DNA from: Ceratorhiza oryzae-sativae
Taxonomy: Eukaryota > Basidiomycota > Agaricomycetes > Cantharellales > Ceratobasidiaceae
DNA: 64,000 nt
Assembly (NCBI GenBank): GCA_030998015.1
Contig: JARWMV010000061.1
Location: forward strand, 24,671 to 88,670
Direction of reading: 5' to 3'
Positions 11,665 through 22,431 of this stretch are shown here, piece after piece. Every line of letters starts with the position of its first letter. Positions within the stretch are counted from its first letter, which is position 1. The notes under the pieces are model-generated. The model was not told where the DNA came from and made no database searches. It saw only the letters and a list, made by a program, of their open reading frames with translations. The translations under genes were made by a program, and so were the position numbers.

Positions 11665-11844
11665 CTGCAAAATCTGAAGGTGCAATTGTGGTTCATGAAG
11701 TGCAAATAAACCAGGGGCTAGTAAATGTGTTCCTGGCATGCAATTTGTGCAATTGATGCCTGTTCATTGGTGCAATTGGCATTCATTGCATACAATCAAT
11801 GCATGAACTAGCCCCTGGTTTATTTGCACCCACGGATTTTACAG
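11665..11844. mobile_element. 180 bp MITE-like element
   Basis: It is absent from the matching place in copy 2 (around 27285). Terminal inverted repeats are CTGCAAAATCTG and CTGTAAAATCCG, each followed two bases later by GGTGCAA. A perfect 23-bp inner inverted repeat lies at 11700-11722 and 11807-11829. No coding capacity. The target duplication is short and AT-rich and could not be fixed with certainty. Confidence 0.65.
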
Positions 11845-12539
11845 ATTTATCCTCTGAGCCATGCTTAGAGCTTTATTCATGAGTCCAGACTGCTTTTTGC
11901 TCCAGTTTTTTGATTACAAAACTTAATAATTTTCATCACAACAACTGTAAATGTTTTACAATCCAGATTGACCACTTCAATTTCCCACTCACATCACTTT
12001 GCATACTTGACCAGTGAGATTTTTAACATCATCCAGGCACCACCAGTGGTATTTTGGGATGCCTAGATGGAACCATTTTTTGCATATTTCTCTTTTAGAG
12101 GTTGGCACTGAGTTTTGTACATGATGTGGCACTTTTAATGCACTCAAATAGGCATAAAATCATATCATCATGATGGATATCTCATGGCTTTGTTCTATTT
12201 CTCCCTGGCCACTTGTTTTTGGTCTAATGGTATCATTATGGCCAGGTTTATGATTTACAGCTGACTTATTCATCTGATGCTAGAGTATTGCATCTTGAGA
12301 ACAAGAGATTCCACTTTGAGTGGTCATCATGCCCCAAAAATGCCTCTTGATGCTATCAAACAAATAAGAATATACACATTCTCTGCACTTTGTTCCTTTT
12401 GGCAATTGTAGTTGCACCTTTTATTGCCCACCAGTATCTTGGATATGTCACATTTTGTATTGGCCCAAAAGATCTCTCCAGTGATGGTTGGTTCCCTTGC
12501 CCTTAGTGTTCTTCCTGGGTCCCCTCCACATATTTGTTT

Positions 12540-13167
12540 TGTTAGAGCTGACAACTTGAATGGTGACACCTAATGCTTGTGAGGTGAAGGCAGATCCACA
12601 GGCTGTACCACCCAGGATCAAGATCACAACATCTAAGAGGGATGTGCAGTGATGAGGATAGGTGCAACAACACACAGAGGGGTTTAGATGTGCAGTTGTG
12701 CTTAAGAGCACTGGGCAGAGACTGCTTGGCTTGGTGACTGTGCAGGTAGAAGGTGGGATGTTGACAGGAGGTTGAGTTCTGAGGCTTAAGGCTCTCAGAC
12801 TCTCCCTTATATATTCATGTCCAAGGCTGTACATATGAAATCCAAGGACAAATAAGAAGTAGCAACAATGGTATGATCTGTAACTATGGTACAATGGAAA
12901 ATGGTAACTATGGTATGATGACAATAGCAACTATGGTACAATGGTAACCAGGGTGCTAATGACACATCATCAGAGGAGGACATTCTGTAAGATACAAACA
13001 AGGGTCAAACAACAACAAGCTCACATAACTTCCTTATGTAAGTAAATTTATGCATATATCCTAATATCCATGACTGGATCAAAAACTATATAAAATAAAA
13101 TAGAGAAAAATATGAAATAAATTTATAAAAATTGAAATAAATCTGTGTCATAGTCTAGGCCATGACA
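12540..13167 (-). mobile_element. Solo LTR, Gypsy family A, CpG-decayed
   Basis: Read on the minus strand it starts TGTCATGGCC and ends in a decayed form of AGCTCTGACA, like the LTRs at 46727 and 53910. Mannosyltransferase pseudogene sequence resumes on both sides (12530 and 13168), so the insertion postdates the duplication. The 5-bp flanks have diverged. Length is 628 bp. Confidence 0.75.
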
Positions 13168-13180
13168 AATTTGTCCAACA

Positions 13181-14233
13181 TCAGGAAAAACACCCCTGAA
13201 TTATTATTGTTTATAACACAACATTGCTGTGTATTAACCAGTTGCAAGAATTGCTGTCCCTCCCTTTTATCACCTAACATAATCTGTGGGGGGTGATGAT
13301 TATAGGCAATTGCAGTGGATAAACCAGGATTATATGTTGAGGCCCCTCTGTCTCCTTGTCTCTGTTGATTCCTTAAGTAGTGGCTATGTTGTCAGTTGTA
13401 ATTTGCAGTATATATTGATAGTATTTATGTAGTATGTATGGGCAATCCCTGTGGTTGACAAGATAAAGCAAGCTGGGGCCTACAGGCTTGCTTTCAATGA
13501 GTTATATACCCTTCAAGGTATGAGTCAGACTGTTCCAAAGTCCACAGCAGGTTATGGGTCATGTGTGGTGTAAACAAGTATTAAGTAAGTTACTCTTAGG
13601 GTTGTTGCAGCTCCAAATCTTATAGAGCTGTGTGAGGTCCAAGGGTCCATGATTTAAGCACTGAGCTCATGTGATAACTTGCTCTTTGCTCCAAGTTACA
13701 ATGGAGAGAATTGCAGGAGCAAGTTAGGTAACCACTGAAAGCACAAAGGTCATGTGATGTGTTAAGCACCAGGGTCATGTGATAACTTGCTCCTTGCTCC
13801 AAGTTACAATGGAGAGAATTGCAGGAGCAAGTTAGATAACCACAATAAGCACTGAGGTCATGTGACAGTTATAAGTGCCCAGATTATGTGACAACTCACT
13901 CCTCACTCCAAGTTACAATGGAGAGAATTGCAGGAGTGAGTAAGATAACCACTGTAAGTGCCAGGATAAGTGCCAAGGTCACATGATCTTGTTTATAGCT
14001 TGTTCAACTTAAGAGAAAATGCTATAAACTATAGGGTAATTCTCTTCTTACATTATGGCTGTCTGTGCAGGTCATAAGATTATAGCCATAAATCAATTTG
14101 AAATTCCCCCAACATATCTTCAAAGTGCCTCCCAGGAGACATGCAGGTTTATAAAAAATGCATTTCACAAATTTACACAAACTTGCTATAATCTGTGAAA
14201 TCTTGATTTATAAAAAACCCAGTTTTTCCTGAC
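13181..14233. mobile_element. Non-autonomous DNA element, ~1.05 kb, with internal minisatellite
   Basis: It interrupts the mannosyltransferase pseudogene between GTCCAA and AATCC, which are contiguous in copy 2. Its ends form the inverted repeat TCAGGAAAAAC / GTTTTTCCTGA. It contains three to four degenerate ~95 bp units (about 13660-13990), each with TTGCTCC, an AAGTTACAATGGAGAG core and AGGAGCAAGTTAG. Related units recur at 59880-60080. No ORF for a transposase was seen. The superfamily is not determined. Confidence 0.6.
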
Positions 14234-14372
14234 AAATCCTATTACTGGGATGTCAGGTTCTTACAGTACTGGACCATGGCACAAATTCTCAACTTCCTCC
14301 TGCTGCCAGTGTTATCTGTAGTAAGCTGGTAAATAGCTACATTCCTGTGGATTATCTGTATCAGATTAAAGG

Positions 14373-14888
14373 TGTCAGAGCCAACAACCTGAATGACAAT
14401 GCCAAATGCTGGTGAGGCAATGGCAGACCTATAGGCTATGATGGCCAAAAGTCTAACTCCAACACCTAGAAGGGGATGCACAGTGAAGGGGTAGGATGCA
14501 ACAACATGCAGGGAGGTGTAAGATGTGTGCATGACCTAAAGAGGTCTGGGCAGGAACTGCTAGGCTTGGTGACCACACAGGTAGAGGAGACATTCAACAG
14601 GAGGTTGAGTTCTGAGGCTTAAGGCTCTCAGACTCCCCCTTATATATACAGCAAGAGGCAGTACATGTGAAATATAGAATTGTACAATCTACAAGAGTGG
14701 TGCCATGTCAATTAGAATATTCTGGAATACATCAACAGTGGTCAACAACAACAAGGTCATGTGACTCAGTCAACAATTCTATGCATATATCTGAATAAAC
14801 AGGACTTGTCCAAAAACCAGGAAAGCAAATGAAAATAAAATAAGATAAAATCAGAATAAAATTGTGCTCATGGTCTAGGCCATGAGAG
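14373..14888 (-). mobile_element. Gypsy family A LTR, CpG-decayed
   Basis: Starts TGTCAGAGCC and ends near a decayed GGCCATGA; reverse orientation relative to the LTR at 15102. It truncates the mannosyltransferase pseudogene. No clear target duplication and no internal region attached. Confidence 0.65.
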
Positions 14889-15101
14889 CTATGGGTGTAG
14901 TGTTCAAAAAAATGTGGGCTCTGCCCTCAATAAAACTGTACTAAGTAGTATTAATCACTTTGCACAGTGATAGAATGCATATATGTAGATGAATTCACTT
15001 GAGTAAACAACAGTGGTAGTAAAAAAACAAGACTTAGTAACATACATCAAAATGGTGACACATATATCAACTGTAAGCAGTCATGTGACCACTATCCTTA
15101 C

Positions 15102-16158
15102 TGTCATGGCCTAGGCCATGAGCACAAATTTATCCAAATTTATTATGATTTATTTTACCTCTCTTTTCCTGCTTTATGGACAAGTCCTGTTTATTCAGAT
15201 ATATGCATAGAATTATTGACTGAGTCATGTGACCTTGTTGTTGTTGACCATTGTTGATGTGTTCTGGAATATTCTGTTGATGTGGCACCATCTCTGTCAT
15301 TGTACAATTTTCTTAGGCTTCTTATTACATATGTACTGCCTCCTCTGTGAATATATAAGGGAGAGTCTGAGAGCCTTAAGCCTCAGAACTTGACCTCCTG
15401 TCAAACATCTACCCTCTACCTGTGTGGTCACCAAGCCAAGCAGTCTCTGCCCAGATATCTAAGGTCAAGAGCACTTCTGAAACCCCTCTGCATATTGTTG
15501 CACCCATCCTCCTCACTGTGCATCCCCTCTTAGATGTTGCAGTCTTGATCCTCAGTGTTACAGCCCTTGGATCTGCCTTTGCCTTACAAGTGTTAGGTGT
15601 TACCATTCAGGTTGTCAGCTCTGACTTTAGGTTGAGTTCTTTGTACCCTTGGGAGTTGAGAAGTACCCCTGTACTAGCCTACTGTGAAAAGGAGAAGGGC
15701 TCAGACCACATAATAGTCAAAAGCAGAAAGAGACTATCCAGTAACAGGTGTCTACAAGGCAGACAGTTCCTATTGCCCAACCTTAGGACTCTTGTCCATC
15801 ACTGCATGTGTCGTAGTCAGCAAATCACCTGCTTGCATAGAAGACACTCTAAATCATGCCTGTCAATGGCTTGTTGATTAGTAGTAGTCATTGTCCAACA
15901 CTAGGTGAAAGAGCAACCACAGTGTTTGAAAGTGAGAATCCCAGCATCAAGAGCATGCATACTTTCCCATCCACCTTCCTATTCTAGCTATGTCCACAAC
16001 CCCTGTTGCTACCCCTTCCACCAATCCTGCCCCTGCACCCAATTATGTCTTGGTGGACCCCTCCCAAATTGCTCTACCTGCTGACCAAGCCAATCAAACC
16101 AGGTTCTTCCAAGAAATCACAACTTCTCAGTATATATGGGGGTCACTGGGGCAGATCT
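15102..16158 (+). mobile_element. Truncated Gypsy element E (5' LTR, leader, start of gag)
   Basis: The LTR is 15102-15626 and starts TGTCATGGCC. A decayed primer-binding site follows, then a leader very similar to 47260-47600 of element A. A gag start at 15990 (MSTTPVATPS) has the same Pro/Ala-rich beginning as element A gag. The reading frame is cut at 16159 by a 1.3 kb-family LTR. The fragment is almost CpG-free. Confidence 0.7.
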
Positions 16159-17122
16159 TGTTATGGATCACTAACATTTTCTGTTATTTTAGTCTGCTCT
16201 GCCAACCTCAAGTGATGCCACTGTAATTTTTCTTGAAATTAAATGAATTTGTATGCATCTGAAATTGTACTATTTGTGTTCCATTAAATAGTACAAAATC
16301 TCCTCTTTCCAATGCATATTTTATTGTGATTTTATCTTAAGAACTCAGAGAGATATAGAGGTCGTGATATTTCCTCTTATCAGGAGATATTGATTACAAC
16401 ATCGCACTGCTCATATCTCGGCAACCGCTTACGCTATCACGGCGATCTTATGCTCTATCGATAGCTAATCTTCGGCAGTATCTGCTGCCCGAAGATCGTC
16501 GCGATCCACCAGATCCTCGCGCCGGAATGGCCCGAAGATCATTAGAATCTTACTGGTCCATCAATCAAGATCTAATGACTCCAGTGAGTCAGGAGAGCCT
16601 TCCAAATTGATCCAGAAGCTTCTCTGACTCACTTTATGACTCACTGAGATGTAGCCTCTGTTCATTACATGTATATACTATGATAATATGATCTACAAGC
16701 TAATAGCAGGTCTCAGATGCATCAATGCCTTTGATCCACACCCTGTCTTTACTCTCTTATCCTATACTGGGCTAGGGTGTACCCCAAGTATAGCAGTACC
16801 CTCTTTTGATGATTTCACTGGCATGCATGTATCTATTTGGCTCTGGGATGCCCTCCTCGGGGTATAAAAGGACCTCCTCTGAGGCCCTTCCAGACCACCT
16901 TCCCTCCTCTACTCAACCCAGACCAATTATTGGTTTCTTTTTCTCTTTCTATTTCTCTTGTCTGTGTGTGATTTCTTATATAACTAGTACTGAGGAATAA
17001 AGTACCATATTGGTTATATACTGTCTGATTCATTGTATCTTATATACAGAGATATATAAGGATACAATATTGCCTGATTGAGTGTGACATTAAGTACCAG
17101 CTATTAGAGGAAATCTAAGATA
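16159..17122 (+). mobile_element. LTR of the TGTTATGG family, 3'-truncated
   Basis: Matches 57793-58756 closely, beginning TGTTATGGATCAC. Similarity stops near 17120, where Copia-derived sequence starts. It keeps the TATA-like ATAAAAGG (about 16863) and the hairpin block near 16470-16500. Confidence 0.75.
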
Positions 17123-17221
17123 CCAGTGTTGATTATAGTTCAAGGGTTTCGTGAAGGCGTTGGCAAGGTTTTCCTTCAATGGAATGAATGAAACCATGAT
17201 TGTCTGCTTGTGGATTTCATC

Positions 17222-19188
17222 TCAAACAAAGTTGTATGGCGTGTCAATATGCTTGGTGTGCATCTTGTTTGTAGGATTATGCGCAGAGTCAATAGCAGCT
17301 TGATTATCACATAGAATAGGCAAGGTGACGTGAGACGAATATTTGATGCCAATATCATCTAAGAATTGTTGTATAGCAAGTAGCTCCTTTGCAGTATGAT
17401 GACAAGCAACAGTTTCAGCCTCCATAGTTGAAAAGCGACAGAGGATTGACATTTAGATAGCCAAGCAACAGCAGCACCACAGAGAATAATAACACAGCCA
17501 GAAATAGACTTTCAAAGGTGTGGTTGTGCAAAGTTGGAGTCTGAGTAAGCAACTTTGTAGAAAGGTTTATAGCTGTTGTAGGTGATGCCTAGTTTAGCAG
17601 TAGTAGCAAGGTAGCGATGTACATGTTTCATGACTTGGATGTGCGCATCTCCAAAGGCACCAGCATGGCAAGCTAAAACACCAACAGGGAACAAGCTGTT
17701 GGGACGAATGCAGCGAGTAACCCAGAACAAGCAGCTGAGTTGAGTAATATACAGATAATCAATCTGGTCAGTTGAAGGTTCAAGAATAGGTGTAGTATTT
17801 GACATAGGCGTTTCAGCAGGAGTGGCCTTGTCAAGATTGGTGAGTTTGACAATGGATTTGATGTACAATTCCATAGTAAGTGACAGAGTGCATTGGGCAT
17901 GATTGCAAGTGACAGCAATGCCTAGGAATAAACAAGTTTTGCCTAGATCTTTACAGTCGAATAGGTTAAGGATCTTGTGCTTGATAGATTCAATATGACC
18001 AGCTGTACAGCAGATAACAAAGTTGTTGACGTAGCAGATAATGATGGAGAAAACACCATTCTTGGTGCAAGGGAAGATAGAGACATCCTTTGCGCATGGA
18101 CAATAGCCAATAGCAATGATTTTGCCATTGTGAAATAGTTCCCAGAGATAGCTGGCTTGATGCAAGCAGTAGAGTGCTTGAGTGACAAACATAATAGTTG
18201 GGCTGCCTTTCCCATATCCCTCTGGGAATTCAACATATAGTGGAATATCCATCAGCACATGAGTATATGTGCTAGTGACATCGACCATATGGCAGTCCAA
18301 GTTGGCATGAGCAACAAGAGCAAGAACAATACAAATATATGCAAGATTGGGTGTATTTGAAGCAGTTTCATTATAAGTGAGACCAGCAATCTGCCAATTT
18401 CCGTGAATGACTAGACAGGCCTTGAGTCAGACTTCTTCTCCATTGGTGTCACGTTTGATTTTCAGTACTGGGCCAGAAGTGAGTATTTGGGCATTGTGAG
18501 GTACATTATGGTGATCGATTTCTGTGTAGACTTTATTCTTCTTTAACTGATTGAATTCAGCATTGATGTCAGCAAGCCAGTCCTTTTGGCAACTAGAGTT
18601 GAGAGCATTGGACCATTTAGGTGAGTCAGAATCGACTAGATCAGGCTGATAGAGCAAAGAAAAGTGTTTTGCAGCCCAGGCATTGTAGCAAGGTAGTTTG
18701 TCGTTGCAGCTAGTATTGAGCACAAGAAAGCAGGCCTGTATATGACTAGGTAGCTGCAAGCGATAGGGAGAATTGCCAAAGGATGACAAGTCGACTAGAT
18801 AGACTTCATCAGGGTCACATATAAACAAGCTAGTACGATTGTGCAAGTCATTGAGTGCTCAGAGCCATAGTATGCATTTGAGTTTGGACTTTTTGTCAAG
18901 GCGCATGTGTTTGATTGGTTTAGCGCCAGTGCAAGCCTTAGTATGCGTAATGTGATGATTGTCGCCAGGGACTAGTTGATCAGATGATTTGGATGGTGCA
19001 GAAGGACCAGGAGCAGGTTGATGGGAATGTTCAGGATGACTAGGGCTAGTGTTTACCAATGGACTAGGTGTTAAAGGTGTAGCAGCAGGTTGCGACAGCA
19101 TAGAAGACTCCCCCTGAGCCTGAGTGGACAGGTCTTTGTGCTGAGTGGATGTATGCTTGTATTTCAGAGTGTCAGGACCAGTTCCCAT
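17222..19188 (-). pseudogene. Copia reverse transcriptase and RNase H remnants
   Basis: Broken frames 18859-19188, 18427-18846, 17512-18300 and 17222-17452. RT motifs are visible (MDCHMVDVTSTY, then CYVNNF where YVDD is expected, so the catalytic aspartates are lost). RNase H shows STMEAETVA and CDNQAAID. Several stops and frameshifts make this non-functional. Confidence 0.75.
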
Positions 19189-19320
19189 CTCCCCCTCACT
19201 TGGTGCGAAGACCTGAACCCATTTGTCTTCGGAGAGACTATCTGGTTTGCCAGAAATGGCTATAGGGGTTGGAGCATCAAAAGATGTTTGATTGGGGAGG
19301 TGGCAGGGAAAATAAACATT

Positions 19321-20703
19321 TCAAGACATGTGAATCACTCGATCAGGCCAAGCAAGGTAGTGCCAAGCACCTCCAGAGTTTCTATCAATGCCAGTAAAGA
19401 TGGCATGACGCGTTTTGGCCTTGATTTTCAAACGGGGTTTTGATTGTATAAGAACCTGGCAAGTAGTACCAAAAAGTTGAAAATAGGACATGTTGATTGG
19501 TTTGTTGAACATTTCAACTTGGGGAATATGCCATTCGCCACAGATCTTGTGAGGCATGTTATTGGCAATCATATTGGTGTAAGACACAGCTTCCTGCCAT
19601 AGAAAGAGCTTGCCTCGAGTATTTGAGTGACCATGTATCATAGACCTAGAGCGTTTGGCAAGAGTACAATGTGCATGTTCAGCAGCACTGTTCTGCTGTG
19701 ATGAGTAGGGAGCAGTTGTAGTGATTTTAGTGCCAGTCCTGTCACAGAATTTGCAAAGTTGATTATTGATCATTTCTTTGCCGTTATCAAAATGAATGTG
19801 CTTGATTTCCAGACCATTCTGAGTGCAGATGAAGTTGGCAAGAGCAATATATTGGTTGACAGCCTTGTTCTTGTGATGCATAAAATGGACAAAAGTGAAT
19901 TGAGTGGCAGCATCAACAAAGACAATATAATAATGGTTGCCTTGAAGAGATTCGACAGAGGCAGGCCCCCAGATGTCAGAGTAGATCAGATCAGCAATGT
20001 TGCAAGGGGTTTCGATGGAGATATTTCCAAAGGGGTGAACATGTGCCTTGCCCTGTATGCAGCCAAGGCAGTTGAAATCCAGACTCAGAGAAACAGAATC
20101 AGTCTTAGTAATCTCTAGACTGCAAGCAAGGTTGCTATTTTTGAGTCTAAGAATATTCCAGGGGTCTGTATGCACAAGAATGATGTGCCAGTCACAAAGA
20201 GTACAAGTTAAATAAGCATGCTGGCCAGGGTCTGTAGTAGCCATAAGATACCAGGAGTTCCCAGTGCGTTGCTTGCCTATCTTCTTGGCTAGAGCAAATA
20301 GAGTTGAAGAACCAGAGCCAGAGTCATTGAAGAAAGCCATAGTATCCCTAGTAACATGCATAGAGTGCCTAGGATACTCATCAGTCCAAGCAGATAGCAA
20401 TAGAAGGTTGACTGGGGAGTTTTCAACTAGAGCAACATTTGTAAACAAGACACGACCATCAGGGCAACCGTAGACAGGTCGATTTTCAATGATGCGAGGG
20501 ACTCGGGCATGCATGAAAAGAGTGATTTCACCAAAACCAGAAATAGTAGCCATACCGCCAACACCTTGGATAGACACAGACATTGGAATACAATTTGTTA
20601 AGTGCTCTTGGCGGTTAGTCACATGGCAAGAAGCGCCAGAGTCAATGATCCAAGAGTCGTCTAAGCCAATGCCAAATTGAGTAAGATTCTGAAGACTGAA
20701 CAA
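19321..20703 (-). pseudogene. Copia protease and integrase segment
   Basis: In frame with gag across one TGA. Protease active site WIIDSGASCH lies about 15 residues in. Integrase follows: a degenerate zinc-binding region with CLGCIQGK, then the DDE core with YSDIWGPA, HFDNGKEM and QQNSAAEHAH carrying the three acidic residues. The frame stops at 19321, whereas a live Copia polyprotein would continue into reverse transcriptase. Confidence 0.75.
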
Positions 20704-20709
20704 GAATTG

Positions 20710-22431
20710 TCAGAAGTTGTTGGCGAAGTAGCACTGGACACAGGTGGGAGAATCTTCAAAAGTAGGCAGAGGCGGATCAGGTGTGGATATCAGTTCTCGA
20801 GTCGGAGAAACAGTTGGGGCATTTGTAGATGAGCTAGGAATCGAGCCAGATGCCAAATCGGGAGGACTGCAAGTAAATCGAAAGGAAAATGCAAATTCGG
20901 ACGATGAAGCAAAGTTTGCATGTTCATCATTGTTTCCGTTCTGCTGTTCGTCGCGGCATTGATTATTATTACCATTGTTGTTAGCGTTATTGTTGTTGCA
21001 ATGATCATTCCGACCTCCAGTGTTTCTGCGACCGGTTCCATGCCCACGGTTGGACGTTTGACGGGTACTGCCACCTCTACCGCCCCTATATGCGCCGCCT
21101 CCAGCCTTACGACACTCAGGTCTCTTGTGGCCAGGTATGCCACAGTTGTGGCAAATGATTTCAATGATGGCAGATGCGTGCTGTGGTTGGGCATTACGGC
21201 GGTTTCCCGGGACTTGGCGGTTACAAGCGAAGAAAGATTTTTCGCTTTGTGAGGATTTTCGGCAATGGTATTCGGCGAGTAGACGCGACTGGATATCAAT
21301 GGATAATCTTGATCCGTCGGTGTCGCCTGTTTCGGGACACTGTGGAATGATGGATACGAGTATTTGCCATGATTCGGGCAGCGATACAAGGAGCTGTCGG
21401 ACAAACTCGATCTCCCTCAATCGGTCCGACGATTTGGCAAGGAGCGCTATATTAAGGTCATTGAAGATTTTTCGTAGCTCCTTGATATGGGATTCGAGGT
21501 CGTCGCCCTCATTCATACGAAGGGAAGTAAAACAATTTCGTAGCATAGTCATAGCTGCAATGCCTAAAGATTGGTATTGATTTTTGAGTATACTCCAGGC
21601 ATCTGCAACCCGTTCGGCTTGGGCAACATGGATCATAGGTCCAGTATCGACGCGACGACGTAAGGCGCCAAGTGCGGCCTTATTCTTCTTGTCCCAAGTG
21701 GCTTGTGCGGAGCCAGTAGTCTCGGTGGGGCGCGCAGTAGTGCCGTTGACAATATCCCAGACATCGACGTCTTGGAACATGTCCTCCATGTGTATGCGCC
21801 AGACTTGATAGTTGTCTTGGCCATGTAGCTTGGCAATGGAATAGTTCTTGTCGGTAATAATAGTGGTCGACATAGCGGGCGCAGGAGGAGCGACTGCAGG
21901 AAAGGTAAAAGGCTCGACAGTAGTTTCAGCGGGCGACGGAAGGCCAAGCTGGGTAAAGGCTAGTAGATATAAACGGTCCTCGTAGGGTAGCTGTTGGACC
22001 TTGGTGCGTGTATGCGCGTCTAAAAGTTGTTCGTAGAGATCGAACTGATGGCTAGCGAAGTGATATTCGGTAGAACCTAACTGGAGCGAGAGGACTTGAT
22101 CTTGTAATTCGAGCTCGACAGTATCCGGGGACGATGCGTCGGAAGGTGTAGGAGGTAACGGGACCTCAAAGGCAGCCGGGTTAAGTGTAAAATCTGCGAA
22201 GTCGTCAGTGACACCTGTAGCGTTGAGTAGATTCTGAATGTGTTGATCGGACGACGTAGGAGACGAGCGAGGCGACTGGTCGGGCGTAGAAAGCTGTGGG
22301 TTCGACAGTGTGGGCAACGACGAGCTCAATAAAGCTCGGGGCTCATAACCTATTGAAGCTAACCAAGCAGGATACGCTTCGATTGTACTTAGCACAGTGA
22401 TTAAAGCGATTGAACTCAGTGAATGAAGCAC
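20710..22431 (-). CDS. Copia gag with CCHC zinc knuckle
   Basis: Open frame of 573 codons on the minus strand. The first codon of the frame is GTG. The ATG at 21873-21871 (MSTTIITDKN, directly before the conserved SIAKLHGQDNYQVWRIHM) is the more typical Copia gag start. The nucleic-acid-binding CCHC motif reads CHNCGIPGHKRPEC, followed by a Gly/Arg/Asn-rich basic tail. The frame ends in one TGA (20712-20710), after which protease and integrase continue in the same frame. Gag forms the virus-like particle. The 1.7 kb open frame in an otherwise broken element suggests fairly recent activity or selective sparing. Confidence 0.75.
   Translation of the reverse strand: MLHSLSSIALITVLSTIEAYPAWLASIGYEPRALLSSSLPTLSNPQLSTPDQSPRSSPTSSDQHIQNLLNATGVTDDFADFTLNPAAFEVPLPPTPSDASSPDTVELELQDQVLSLQLGSTEYHFASHQFDLYEQLLDAHTRTKVQQLPYEDRLYLLAFTQLGLPSPAETTVEPFTFPAVAPPAPAMSTTIITDKNYSIAKLHGQDNYQVWRIHMEDMFQDVDVWDIVNGTTARPTETTGSAQATWDKKNKAALGALRRRVDTGPMIHVAQAERVADAWSILKNQYQSLGIAAMTMLRNCFTSLRMNEGDDLESHIKELRKIFNDLNIALLAKSSDRLREIEFVRQLLVSLPESWQILVSIIPQCPETGDTDGSRLSIDIQSRLLAEYHCRKSSQSEKSFFACNRQVPGNRRNAQPQHASAIIEIICHNCGIPGHKRPECRKAGGGAYRGGRGGSTRQTSNRGHGTGRRNTGGRNDHCNNNNANNNGNNNQCRDEQQNGNNDEHANFASSSEFAFSFRFTCSPPDLASGSIPSSSTNAPTVSPTRELISTPDPPLPTFEDSPTCVQCYFANNF

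Larger units (their letters stand above)
7905..14372 (+). repeat. Segmental duplication, copy 1 (interrupted)
   Basis: Direct copy of 22643-28550. Gene order is the same: decayed leader, nine-exon membrane protein gene, then GPI mannosyltransferase gene. Copy 1 is broken by a 180 bp element (11665-11844), a solo LTR (12540-13167) and a ~1.05 kb element (13181-14233), and its homology ends at an LTR at 14373. To the right of about 11640 almost every CpG of copy 2 is TG or CA here. To the left CpG is retained. Confidence 0.8.
11181..14372 (+). pseudogene. GPI mannosyltransferase 2 pseudogene (PIG-V/Gpi18 copy 1)
   Basis: Homologous to 26810-28100. The position of the ATG in copy 2 reads GGTATTT here, so the start codon is lost, and frame breaks occur throughout. 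The pseudogene is split by a 180 bp element at 11665, a solo LTR at 12540 and a ~1.05 kb element at 13181. The homologous piece at 14234-14372 still encodes remnants of the conserved C-terminal half before an LTR cuts it. From about 11640 on, CpG sites of the intact copy appear as TpG or CpA, for example a TTCGTGAG of copy 2 is TTCATGAG here. That is consistent with methylation and deamination after duplication. No functional product is expected. Confidence 0.8.

Noticed and set aside
12448..12930. 160-codon minus frame as a gene
   Set aside because: It lies across a solo LTR and decayed pseudogene sequence; open only because of low complexity and CpG loss.
12959..15100. CRISPR-like array from spaced repeats
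   Set aside because: Eukaryotic sequence; the repeats are degenerate minisatellite units inside a transposable element, without constant spacers.
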